Shown one piece after another: positions 33,191 through 43,990 of a stretch of DNA of 64,000 nt (positions are counted from its first letter, which is position 1; the number at the start of each line of letters is the position of its first letter). The stretch comes from Sabellastarte sp. h YS-2021. Taxonomy: Eukaryota; Annelida; Polychaeta; Sabellida; Sabellidae. The position numbers and the translations under genes were made by a program. The notes under the pieces are model-generated. The model had not been told where the DNA came from. It did no database searches and was given only the letters and a program-made list of their open reading frames with translations. Where the stretch lies: assembly GCA_964017235.1 (NCBI GenBank), contig OZ024933.1, positions 9,241,962 to 9,305,961 on the forward strand. The letters run 5' to 3'.

Positions 33191-33990
33191 TATCTGTAAT
33201 ATCTTACCATTGTGCCTTTGAGACAGAAAGACACAATGCTGACATAATTTATCATTCTGCAAACAGCTGTTGTCCATTTGGTTGTTGTTCACGTATAGCT
33301 TTGATCTGCCAATTGATTGTTTACATATAACTTTCTTTTACATTTTTCTAATTTTTCAGAAATGTTAAATTGTGAAAATAAATTCTCCATGTCTCATTGC
33401 ATTTGTTCCTGGTTATCTGCCTGTTTTTTTTTGTTTATTTTTGATTGTATATCCTATATATATCCTACGAATATTTTCTGGGATGAATTTAAAACTAAAA
33501 CTTTCATTTTCTCTGCACAATGTTATTTTGATAAGAGAGTAGGTTTTGACTAATGTTTTTTAATATTTCTGCTAGATTGTTATTATATCATATTTTTAAC
33601 ATATATATATTACATATTTCACAGCTTTGGAGGTTTCCCCCACCTTGGTAGTTAGTTAGTTAGCTTGCTTCATTTGCATACACTGTTTATGATATATAGT
33701 GTAGATTCTCCTGGTCACTTTTGTAAAAACCCAGGTACAAATTATGCTAATTAACCAGACCATGTGCAAGCAACATTAATGTGACATTTTCTTATTATAC
33801 AGAAGGGATATGCAAGACCTGTCTGCATCCAAATGGTATTGCTTGACTTTATCTGTTACAAACTTAAGTTTAAAAGGCCAAAGGGCAACAAAGACAATTT
33901 TCATGCGCTTTCTTGTTTTATGATAAAATATGGGTATTTCCTTTTTTTGTCTGTGCATTGTTATTATTATTAATGTAATTACTTTTATAG

Positions 33991-34110
33991 TTTGGACAAA
34001 AAGGTCATCATTTTTTAATGAAGTTGCTGGTGAAAACACTCTCTTTGACACATCTTTGACAGAGTCACTGAGTACAAAGTCTAATATCGATAGTGTTGCC
34101 AGTATTATTG
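33991..34110 (+). CDS. Possible isolated exon, phase 1-1
   Basis: A 120-base open block with a polypyrimidine-rich acceptor (ACTTTTATAG) and donor (GGTAAAT), phase 1 at both ends like the receptor exons. It encodes WTKRSSFFNEVAGEN followed by TLFDTSLTESLSTKSNIDSV, an acidic Ser/Thr-rich stretch without Tyr. It could be an alternative tail exon, part of a neighbouring gene, or chance. It lies downstream of the receptor stop and between the inverted arms at 33617 and 36154. Confidence 0.3.
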
Positions 34111-36000
34111 GTAAATAAACAAATCAACAGAAATTTAACTTTTAATTTGGACAGCGAAAGTAAAAACAATATCTATGCTTTAAACACCATATAATTTACA
34201 TACTTGGAGCACTGATGATTTTTAAAATATTGCACTATATGGTGCAGATGGAAAACTACAAATATATGGCCATAAAAGAGAGTCAAACATGACTAAGAGT
34301 TAATGATATCAATGTTAGGCTAATATATGTCATGCAGTTCACCCAAAAAACATAATTGCAAATGCAGAGAAACAATATGGATAAAAGTCTTTGAATACTG
34401 AAGAGGTATTGGTCTTCACTAAGATTATCCTCTTGTTGTAAGAATAATACCCCTGTTCCACTGTAGCAAGCTTCCTTATTGACTGCTCTGATCATGTTGG
34501 CATGTCAAATACATTATAACTAGCTGAGCATGCGTTACTAGGAGATTATCAGTGCAGAATCGAGTCTTTGAAAACACAGTATTTTATTGCCAGCCGGTCC
34601 ACAGTCCAATAATGAGTATTATTGGTTGGGTTCTGACGTCACCAAGCATTTGTTTACAAATATTGTTCTCTCACTTGAAAGTTTCAACTTACAATATCTC
34701 GCTTATTACTGCACAGATTTTGATCAAGCAAAAATGAGAAAAAGCAGTTTAAAAATATCTTACCAATGATAATATTTAATAATATTTTAGTAAGTTAACA
34801 GCTTATTTTGAAAAAAACGGCACTTTTTTATGGGAAAATTACAGATCCAAGAACCAGTTCAAAACAAAATGTCATGATGATGTATTTTTATTAGCCTCTA
34901 CTTATATGATGTCACAGCAATATATTTTTGGACAAGTCTTATTGGAAATTATTGTTTATACAATCATATCCATTATTTAATATTATTGGGCAATAATCAT
35001 TGATGCAGTCCATTTTTACAGTATATTGCCCTATAAAATTACATTATTGTACCATAAAAGATGTTTCAGGAAGCATTTATTTTCCAAGTTGTTGTAACTG
35101 GTATTTTTAATGTTAGGGAAATTGGCAAATTGACCCTCTGAAATCTTGACTTGTAAATTTAGCCCCCAGTTGGAAACAATAAATGTATGTAATAAAAGAG
35201 TACTTCTTGAGTGCCTAATATTCTCCATATCATTTTATGATGATTTTGGATGTTTTAATCAATGTCATTTATGGTCTGTCATTTGCTCACTTGTTTAGTT
35301 AGAGTTATGAAAAGTGCAATTGGTTTGATTGAGATTAAGTGTTGTAAAAGTTTTATTGAATCATATATTAGGTTAAACCTATACCTTCTGTTCACCGACA
35401 TAAAACTTTTATGATGTTTCCCCTTTGTTTAACATAATCTCTTTGAAAGTACATTAATTTTCTTGGGGCCAATTAATGAAGACATTTTATCCTGCAGGCC
35501 AATTTAATCAGGGTTTTCTGAGGGCCTATTGGATTTGAGTATTTTTTTTTGTGATCAATCAGATGGGTGCCTATTTGGTAAAAAAATTTGTCTATGATCC
35601 ATTAGGATCAATCTGTTCAGTGATAATTTAAAGCCTATGTTGTCCACATTTTCCATGATGCAACAAATCTTTCCCCAAGAGTGACTGCAACTCAGTGTTA
35701 TCAGAGTTGTTGTTATCAACTGTGGTAGTCATAGAGCAGGTCCTAAGTTCAATATGTGGCTGGTGAAGCCGATTCTTTTATTTTAGGAAAATTAAACAAA
35801 TTATTTCAGTTTTACCAATTATCCAGCAATTTTATCATTGGTTGTGTCTTAAGGTCAATCACAAAAGTGAAACAGGGGTATTCCTAATGTTTATCAGAGT
35901 CTGTCTTGATTAATCAGTTCATGTTTTACCATTTGTTGTATTTGGCTTTGTATTTAAAATAATTTATTTCAAAGTTATACTGGTTTATATGGTGCATTAA
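34111..36000. other. Interior between the inverted arms
   Basis: AT-rich sequence. No transposase motif, repeat or exon is supported. Confidence 0.4.
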
Positions 36001-36154
36001 ATTAGCATAATGTCAGCTGACACCAAATTAACATAAATTGTCCCTGGGTGTTTCACAAAAGTGACCTGGAGAATCTCCACTTTTATCATAAATAGTGTAT
36101 GCAAATGAGGCAAAACTAACTACCTAGGTGGGGGAAACCTCCAAAGCTGTGAAA

Positions 36155-38319
36155 TGTCTATTGTATTTTATGCTCAAAAATAGCTGAGTCACTGAAGTTT
36201 TTTTAAATTTATCATTTTGGTATGCCTATTCAGGTATATTTTTTATTTAGCTATATGTAGCTTAACATAATAGACACTACCCACACAAAAATTTGCAATT
36301 TGACTTGAAAGATAATATAATGCTGTCATGCTCTGCTGTCTTTAGAGACTCTATCAAATTTTACCACTTTAGAATGCCTGTTCAGGTGTTTTTGTTGTTG
36401 TTTTATTTTCATAAATGTAGCTCAACACAATAACCATATGTACCTATGTTGAATGTACTGGATCAATTACTTGCCGATATTCGAAATATTTCTATTTGAC
36501 CTGACAGAGAATATAATTCTCCAATGTTCTACTGTTTTAGAGTTTGTCCTAAGAAACATAACAGTTGCAATATACTATCACAAATTATAGTGTAGGAATT
36601 TCATCGGGGTAAAACTATGTCAGTGTCATTGTGCTATAAGTCGCCTGGATTAGCCTTATAGATATTAACCTTTACAAGAAAAACTAAATCCTATGGTAAT
36701 GCAGCTACCTGTATCTTTATGAACATCATCCAATGTGTTACCTAATAGTAGTGGTGTAGTGTGATGTTCCTGTTCCTTGATTATTGTACGCACACTTTTC
36801 TGCTAATAAGATGAATTCACCCAAAGTAACTTGGAGCATTCATAAATGGTCTACAGTAATATTCCTGTGTCTGTTCAGAGGGTTTTAACGGTGTTTACAC
36901 CATCATAACGACAAACTATTTAAATAGAGATTAACAAATAGAGATTTTGTGTCTGTAATTCAATATTTTTTTTAAAAATTATGAAATATTACTAAATTTT
37001 GTACACTGTGTTTTGGTGTAAGTTTTCCGATGAAGTTTGTTTTTATCAGTTATTTTAGATTGTTATTGAATACATGAATGACCTTCAATTTGGTTGTCAT
37101 TGTCCATCAAAATAGGTTTTGGTATGCAAGCTTAAGTAAAAGTGAAGTTTATGAACCACAAACATTGTGTAGAGAAAGTCGGAGTTAAAATTTAAAGCAA
37201 TGGAAATCTACAGTGATTATCAATGTATTGTGAAAATTGGAGGAGTCATGTGCCTCATATCAAGATGGTATTGGTATATTCACAAGCAAACTTTCTGATT
37301 ATAGAATATGTAATTTCATTAAACATTTCTTCAAGATTTTAAGCAAAAAGTTTTAAAGTATAAGAAGATGTGTAAAATAAGGTATCAATAATAACATTGA
37401 TATTCCTGATATTTTTAAAATTACAAAGCTAAACTTGCTGACATTGCTTACATTTAATTTGAGGTAACCTAAAAGATACTAGTGACTTGAAAGACAAGGC
37501 ATTTTCATTACAGTCCTGGGCTGTGTTTCCTAAATTATGTAGAAGTCTCCAACTCCAAATATGTTGGCTACTTCTACTGAATTGTTAAGTACATGCTGAC
37601 TGCCATCTGAATTTAATGCTCTACGATTTTAAATATTTTGCATCTTGAAAGTGAAAGTGGCTGATAATTTTATAGCTTGACTGGAACTAGTCCATCGTTT
37701 TAGAGTTCCTTGTTTAGAAAGTAGTCACTCAACCTATATGAATAAAATTATAGAGATTGTAAGATTAACATGAACTTTGTAATAGGTAACTAAGCTATGA
37801 AATTTGCAAAGAAAAATAGAATGCCAATAAATATGGCACTGTCTGAACTTGCTCCAAACTAGAGCATATTATTGTCTAATTTTCCTTTAAATGGTATGCA
37901 CAATGAGTGTGTCTTGCAATACTAACACATGCTGGGTTTTTTCAAGTAACAGTACTTTTGCTGAAACAGTAGATAAAAAATTACTATGGCTGATTTTGAA
38001 TATGTGTTTGGACAGAAAAATTTAAAAACTACAGCAGCATCGGTACTAAAATGTTTGATAACTAAAACTCCATTAATAATGTGTAAACCAAAACTTTTCT
38101 AAAGTATCCATCATATGTTCACTGAGTGACTGTGCTGCATTACAGTACACTATGACAAAATTTATTTCTTTTTTTATGAAAATTTAGTGAAAAATCAATG
38201 ATCGTGACTAATGTTTCCAGAAAGAAGCATGGTCTGTAGCTGCTATTTTACAGTAATCTGACTCCTCATGCAATTGGAACCCCTCTGTATCATTGAACTG
38301 CTTGTAAGATATGTTAAAA
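36155..38319. other. Non-coding stretch
   Basis: A local, diverged duplication is visible near 36180-36560 (phrases around TATGCCTATTCAGGTAT and AATGCCTGTTCAGGTGT, and TATTTGACCTGAC against TTTGACTTGAAAG). Otherwise I see nothing. Confidence 0.35.
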
Positions 38320-38589
38320 TCAGATTCCCCTAATTGCATAGGTAAAATCAGGGTAAACTTTGGTCATCCAGTGAAACAAAAGTTCAAAGGGTTTTATGTA
38401 CTCCATGTTTGTAAGATACTGACAGTCTTTGGTCCCTCGGCATGGCTTTCCCTGGTTTTTTGTGCAAATCCAGGCTGTAGTTATACAAGATATTTCGTGG
38501 GTGCAACCTTTCCGTGCACACAATTTCGCTTGCTGTCTATGATCATTGTTGTATTTGAAGGAAGAATCATTACATTTCCAGCATTCTTT
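38320..38589 (-). CDS. Possible exon of a cysteine-rich secreted protein
   Basis: On the minus strand a good acceptor (TTTATTTATCCACAG) is followed at 38589 by a frame reading KECWKCNDSSFKYNND, then LCARKGCTHEISC, WICTKNQGKPC and KDC before a stop at 38320. Eight Cys within about 60 residues, spaced C-x2-C, C-x4-C-x5-C, C-x6-C-x5-C, suggest a disulphide-rich extracellular domain. The last ~30 residues (MEYIKPFELLFHW and on) lack Cys. No family is recognised and no partner exon was found. The opposite strand is also open but has no such pattern. Confidence 0.4.
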   Translation of the reverse strand, partial: KECWKCNDSSFKYNNDHRQQAKLCARKGCTHEISCITTAWICTKNQGKPCRGTKDCQYLTNMEYIKPFELLFHWMTKVYPDFTYAIRGI

Positions 38590-38940
38590 CTGTGGATAAA
38601 TAAAATCAAATCTAATCAATATATTTAACATGTATGTATAAGTTTTAAAAGATGAACTAGCAACAATCAAACCTGTTCAAAACTATTCATTCACCATTTT
38701 AGAAACTAATATTGTGTTGTTGTATTATGTACAATAATTATAATAATAGGGAACAGTCCTGGATCGATGAACACGCCCAGGCTGATATGAGAAATGCCAG
38801 AAAGCTGGCTACTGACTTAGTCAAACACTGAATCCATATATAAATATCTACAGATAAATCAGGCCAGTGTGATACATAAAACTTTAAAAAATAAAGGAAT
38901 GGGTGGTTATCATACACATAACTCCTATAATGATTTCAAT
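38590..38940. other. Non-coding spacer
   Basis: Contains short words (ACGCCCAGGCTGATATGAGA near 38771; CTACAGATAAATCAGGCCAG near 38849) that recur in altered form near 41890, 48480 and 49245, which suggests part of a dispersed repeat. Confidence 0.3.
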
Positions 38941-39306
38941 TTTATGATTCCTTGTGTGACTTCAGGATTAACCATTAATATTGAAGCAGAACAGGATGTT
39001 TATAAAAATAAGCCATTATGTTTAGCTTCAACATGTTGTCATGAGCTTACTTTGAACCCATACATAAGACCCACCTAATTGAAAGACAAACTTGTTAATC
39101 ACTCTGTCACTGAAGTTTCTGTACACACATTGTATTGACACCAATATCATTACTGATAATACATTACTTGTCGGTATTTACACTACAAGATATGTCTAGA
39201 TTAAGTCAGCAATAATAAATTGATATAAAAACATAATGGCTTATTTTACATCCTGTTCTGCTTCAATATTAATGGTTAATCCTGAAGTCACACAAGGAAT
39301 CATAAA
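38941..39306. mobile_element. Foldback/MITE-like element with ~80-bp inverted arms
   Basis: The arm 38941-39022 returns inverted, with few differences, at 39227-39306 (shared core GGATTAACCATTAATATTGA followed by AGCAGAACAGGATGT). The 200-base spacer carries the words TACACACATTGTATTGACAC and TATTTACA also found at 48420-48540. It would form a long hairpin. No coding. Confidence 0.65.
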
Positions 39307-40052
39307 AAATGGATATGTTTCAAATAAAAACAAATGTTGTAATTTTTTTAAAAAAATTACCTTTTGAAGTGATATTACCTACACAATCTTAAAATCTTAT
39401 GAATGTTGAAAAAATAAAGATAATTTCAGGTGCACTTACATATTTTTTTTGTAAATGGTTGAAATTTGAAATTATAGGCTTTACACATACAGTTATCTAT
39501 GCATGGATTACAACGAGGCCAGTAAAATTGCTCAATACTGGCCACTATTTACAGAAAAAAGGCCAGATAAGACCATTAGTCTCAAAATTAAATCAAGCAT
39601 ATGAATAAGAGAGAACCTTACATTCTGATAGGTTCTTTAATTTACTCTAACTAAACCAGTACTTTGCTGTTTAAATAATTAATCTTCTTTACATTAGACA
39701 AATAATCTACATTAGGCATAGAAAGGACTAAAAGCGCCAAACCTCGAATATTGGAACATTTCCAAAAAATAGATATTATTTGATATATGATCTAGATAAT
39801 TCCCAAAGACTAAAGACTTGATCCCTTAGCTGACCCAAACATTATTTTTGAATGCAAAAGTCATTGAAACTAGATTGATTTGGAACTATTTAGACGTCCA
39901 TATTATGAGCCAGATTTTCCCAAAATTTAATCATTTTTCTCTTTGGTTAGACATTATGCAGAAAAAATACAGCATAACTTATCACCAAATACAATGTAAG
40001 CAGTTTACAAAACTTAAAATTTTAGAAGTGGTATACTATTGTTTATATCCAG
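39307..40052. other. Non-coding stretch
   Basis: Only a short copy of the CTGGCCACTATTTACAG word (39537-39553) stands out. No gene is supported. Confidence 0.35.
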
Positions 40053-40098
40053 AGAGGCTCCAGGACTTGCATCCACACAGGTGATCTGTAACTACAGT
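40053..40098. repeat. Short dispersed repeat, copy 1
   Basis: About 46 bases containing CTCCAGGACTTGCATCCACA and GGTGATCTGTAACTACAGT, repeated with a few differences at 40961-41008. Confidence 0.6.
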
Positions 40099-40960
40099 GA
40101 TGAAACAGACCATTAAATGTATTTCATGTGTACATTACTACTGTTAAAATCAAATGAACTGCAAATGATTAAGTTCTTTTTAACACTACATTATACACAA
40201 CAAAAATTGTAATATTCCAATAACATTATACCTTTAGCTTATGTACAGAACAGAAGAAGATAAAATCAAAATTATTATACAAAAACTGCCATTACATTCA
40301 TGTTAAAACTACTTGACTTTATGAAAGAAAGGCAAGCTACTCTTCCAATGTATAATACATGATGTTACCTAAAGTAATATCCATATATTTGCAACATTAA
40401 GGTGTGAGCCTTTAACTTTCATTTCTATTTGTTTAAGCCATATCACACAAATCTGATTTTTATGTACGTTATTTTATATAGCAATAATTTTATGTTTTTG
40501 TATACACAGTATACAGCCACTGCTGAAGTCACATGACTTGGGGAGGTCACAGATAGTTGAACACAATTTTAAATAATTGTTGCTTATATAGCAAAATCCT
40601 AACTAAACAAGAATTGTGAATTACAGAGCACAAATTCCAGTCTAAAAAGAAACAAAAGCTGAACCAGATGTCTTGGTGTTGAGTGAGTCTGCAAATGAGG
40701 ACCAGGAGCTGAGGGCCAGTACCTGTAAAAGGTGGATGACGCTGAGCATGACGAAGTAACGTGTGTGTGATTCAGAGGCACCAGTGATTTTTGTTACAAC
40801 GGACTTCTTATTATGAATTATGTATGATGTTGTTCTATAGGCTCAGTAGAGTAAGTTGGATGCCCTGAGCTTTACAAAGAATGCCACCCTAGAGCACTCC
40901 TGAGGTGACTTTTGACTTACACTTGCAGGTCACCTACAACATTGGTAACAAATGTAGAAC

Positions 40961-41008
40961 AGGGAGACTCCAGGACTCGTGTCCACACGGGTGATCTATA
41001 ACTATAGT
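40961..41008. repeat. Short dispersed repeat, copy 2
   Basis: Direct partner of 40053-40098, containing CTCCAGGACTCGTGTCCACA and GGTGATCTATAACTATAGTA. The 860 bases between the copies hold no recognised feature. Confidence 0.6.
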
Positions 41009-42362
41009 AGAAATTAGTATATATCATAGGTGATAGGGACAGTCAGGTGAAAAAAAAAAAAAAAAATTTTAGACACAGTGTTACAATGGTGCTCTTCAGC
41101 TTGCCTTTCCTCCCTCTAGAACTGGAATATTTGCCCAATAAAATAAAAGAAGTAGGGGCTAAACAGGAAGTACCTTTTTTAAATTATCTGTAGCAATGAG
41201 CCGTGTATAAACTATAGCCATACACCCGCAGTAGATTGTCCTTGGGTCCACGGACCATCAGAAAAACAGACAGATTCTCTGGATTTAAAACACCAGATAG
41301 TGAGAATCAATTTCTTTATATCACCAAAAGGCGTCAGACAAGTCTGGACTGGAAATTTTGGTTTAACCAACTATTTGTAACATATAAATGTTGAAAAAAT
41401 ATTTCAGTTATGTTAGTTTTGTGTTTTAAGTTTCCTAATTGATATTTTTACTTTTTACAGTTATTGTGTCTTAAAAAAACTGACAAGTAAATGTAATTAG
41501 ACACAGAGAAAGAAATTCTCATTTGGAAAATCGATGTCACGTTTGTATAAGCCATTTTTATTTTTCCCATCTTAAAAAAATATTTTTGCAGCTCCATGTT
41601 AGTTTGAAACTCATCTTAGTTTACATACTTAGAAATCACACTCTTTGAAAAGCATAATGTGTGTTCCAATGCCACAAAGAATATGATTAAAGTCTGATGA
41701 CATCACAGATGTGAATTAAATTTTGATCAATGACATATACTTAAAAATTTGAATTAATGGAGTTATGATTCGAATCTTTAAAATAGGATTTTGATTAACA
41801 AAACTGTCACTAAAAGTTCTACAGTTTTTGAAACATTTATTAATTTACAAAAACATTATTTTGATATAAAAGCATTCATGTAATTTAAGCTCAGAGTATG
41901 CCTGGGCGTGTACTCTGTATTAACCATTTCTATAGTTAAGTGTGTATAAAATTCTAATATATATGATCCTTTATCTAGATATAATTTATTTTGAACATAT
42001 ACAGCTTTGATCCAAAATCAGTATGAAAGTGACTGTCTTTGATAAAACTTGTTCTTGTCTTCAGCACCTTTGGTAGATATTAACCATGGGATATAAGTGT
42101 CACCCTTAAGAAGAGATTTTCAGTGAGTTGAGACTGCAAAAATCTAAATTCCAGTGGAAACTGGAGGAGAGTAGTGGACTTTATAATTGTCTGTTGTTGG
42201 ATGTTAAATGTTTCAATCAATAAAGATTTCTTTGGATATTTTGCCTATTGTCAAACCTGAAGTAATTGCATCCCCATACATCTAGTTCTCTTATCAAACA
42301 TCCCAGCTTTACTGCTTCCATAAACACCCCAAAACAAAATGTACTTTTTGAGCTATTCACAC
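41009..42362. other. Non-coding stretch with an A-run
   Basis: A run of A at about 41050-41066. No exon or element is supported. Confidence 0.4.
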
Positions 42363-42490
42363 CAGAGGCAGATCTAAGGGGGGGCGTGGGGGGCGCACGC
42401 CCCCCCTTTCAGGGTATGAAACCTTTGTCATGGGACGGTTTTCTAATCCTCCATGCCCCCATACCCAACCCCACGCCCCCACTGCCTCTG
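42363..42490. mobile_element. GC-rich MITE with CAGAGGCAG ends
   Basis: The 128-base segment begins CAGAGGCAG (42363-42371) and ends with its exact complement CTGCCTCTG (42482-42490). Inside are G-runs, then CGCACGCCCCCCCTTTCAG. Its composition is strikingly unlike the AT-rich surroundings. A related copy lies inverted at about 43560-43719. Confidence 0.6.
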
Positions 42491-43559
42491 TACTGACTCA
42501 CCAGAGTAATGTACCTATTTGAAGTGACAGCTATTAAACCCCTGCCATTGTCTAACACAACCCCATAGGGAATTAGATCCCTTTGTGTTTGTACTAAGTT
42601 AGGTCTGGTTTTTAAACAAACTGAGGATTATGTATGGAGGATTATCTGTCTTGATAACTTGGTTTGTAAACCTAATCAATTTAATAGTTTATGTTTAAAC
42701 AACAGGTACATAATTCACAGAATGGAATCACTTTGTTCTATTTTATCCACAATTGATAATTTAGTAGTTCACTCAGTTTTTCACTCAGAATTTTAACCTA
42801 TTATCAATTTTATTAACAGTACCTTTTAGAATTACAAAATTAAAATGAAAAACATTAAATTCTGAAATAGTTTCATCAAATTTTATCAACCTCTTTCAAA
42901 GGATAGCTATGAAAGTATAATGGTGTATAAATTAAGATCTATGTATGTTTCTCTAATTTTTTACCATCCCACAACTGTTAATTACTGTATCCATGCCCCT
43001 TTGATGTTTATTTCATGTGATTTTGTTCATGAAAGGAAACAGTTACATTTGTCTGGCATTCAAGTGTAGAAAAAAAAACATGCAGAAAAAACTTTAAGAA
43101 AAGTCACAGTAACAGAAACCCCTAGTAGAAAAAAAATCCAAAGTGGGTTTAAAAACACCCAAATCTATAAAACTTTGACTTTCATGGAAGATAGTTACCC
43201 ACATGATGAGCTTTCAATTTCACCTGATGCTTCTGTTGTTATATTACGTGATATCTATGTTAAGTGGTGCACATTACTTGTGTATTTTAAAACATGGTTA
43301 AAACTGACTGTTTATAAGAAATTAAAAAGTTGTCTTAGTTCTTTGGTTATTATGCATCATTTCATGATTTTTAATTAGGAATTTTTTCCACTTCGGGTGT
43401 TGTTTGAGGCTTTTCTAGTAGGGACTTTTCCCATTTTATTGGTAATTGGTATGAAATCACTCTTTACAAAATATCCGCACACAAATTATAAATGCCCTGG
43501 ACAAGTTATTTCATTTAGGACCATATTGAAATAACACATAAAGAATTCACCCGCTAATT
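42491..43559. other. Non-coding spacer between the two GC-rich repeats
   Basis: AT-rich, no supported feature. Confidence 0.4.
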
Positions 43560-43571
43560 GTCCTATCCCCT

Positions 43572-43612
<41 letters not shown>

Positions 43613-43719
43613 TAAAGAAAAAAAAAGACAAACGTCCGCCGGAAAATGTCCACTGGCCAAACATCTGCTCATCGGACAAGCCACGCGCCCCCTTTCAGAA
43701 AATCCTGTATCTGCCTCTG
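43560..43719. mobile_element. GC-rich repeat, inverted copy with 33-C run
   Basis: Its right part is the inverted partner of the start of 42363-42490: GCGCCCCCTTTCAG (43686 onward) and CTGCCTCTG at 43711-43719. The left part is an uninterrupted run of 33 C (43573-43605). Long homopolymers of this kind are error-prone in assembly, so the exact length is uncertain. Confidence 0.5.
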
Positions 43720-43864
43720 GTTATAAATTTGTTAGTGCAATAGTTAAAATTCCACTAAAAGTAACATTGGACATTTTGAGTATCTGTGCTAGTGAGGATT
43801 TTTTTTTAGTATTTGCAAATGCTTAACATGTCGATTTTTCACCACAACTTGTCTTATTACCTCC

Positions 43865-43990
43865 TCAGATTATCAACTAATTTTCTCAACATTTTGACTT
43901 AGTATCTGAAGATGTTGAGTTGTATGTCAACATGTTTACTTACTATTTGGAGATGTTGAGTAACTATGTCAGCATGTTGAGTAAGTATTA
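43865..43990. repeat. Imperfect tandem repeat with GATGTTGAGT words
   Basis: Two and a half diverged units of roughly 50 bases. GAAGATGTTGAGTTGTATGT and GGAGATGTTGAGTAACTATG are the clearest pair; each is followed by CAACATGTT or CAGCATGTT. Confidence 0.5.

Larger units (their letters stand above)
33617..36154. mobile_element. Pair of ~140-bp inverted arms, possible DNA transposon
   Basis: The left arm (33617-33757) and right arm (36001-36154) are inverted copies, sharing TTTCACAGCTTTGGAGGTTT at the outer ends, then CCCCCACCT, CATTTGCATACACT and GTCACTTTTGT. The span of about 2.5 kb suits a cut-and-paste element, but I found no transposase and no clear target duplication, so the arms may instead be two separate insertions of one repeat in opposite directions. 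Confidence 0.5.

Noticed and set aside
33930-33990. Apparent transmembrane segment (GISFFCLCIVIIINVITFIV) before the possible exon at 33991
   Set aside because: It is the translation of a polypyrimidine-rich acceptor tract, with an in-frame stop just upstream and no acceptor before it.
38311-38628. Plus-strand open frame of 105 codons
   Set aside because: It is opposite the cysteine-rich minus-strand frame, has no domain and reads as hydrophobic shadow.
43558-43743. Open frame starting with a long proline run
   Set aside because: It is the translation of a 33-base C homopolymer inside a repeat, not a gene.
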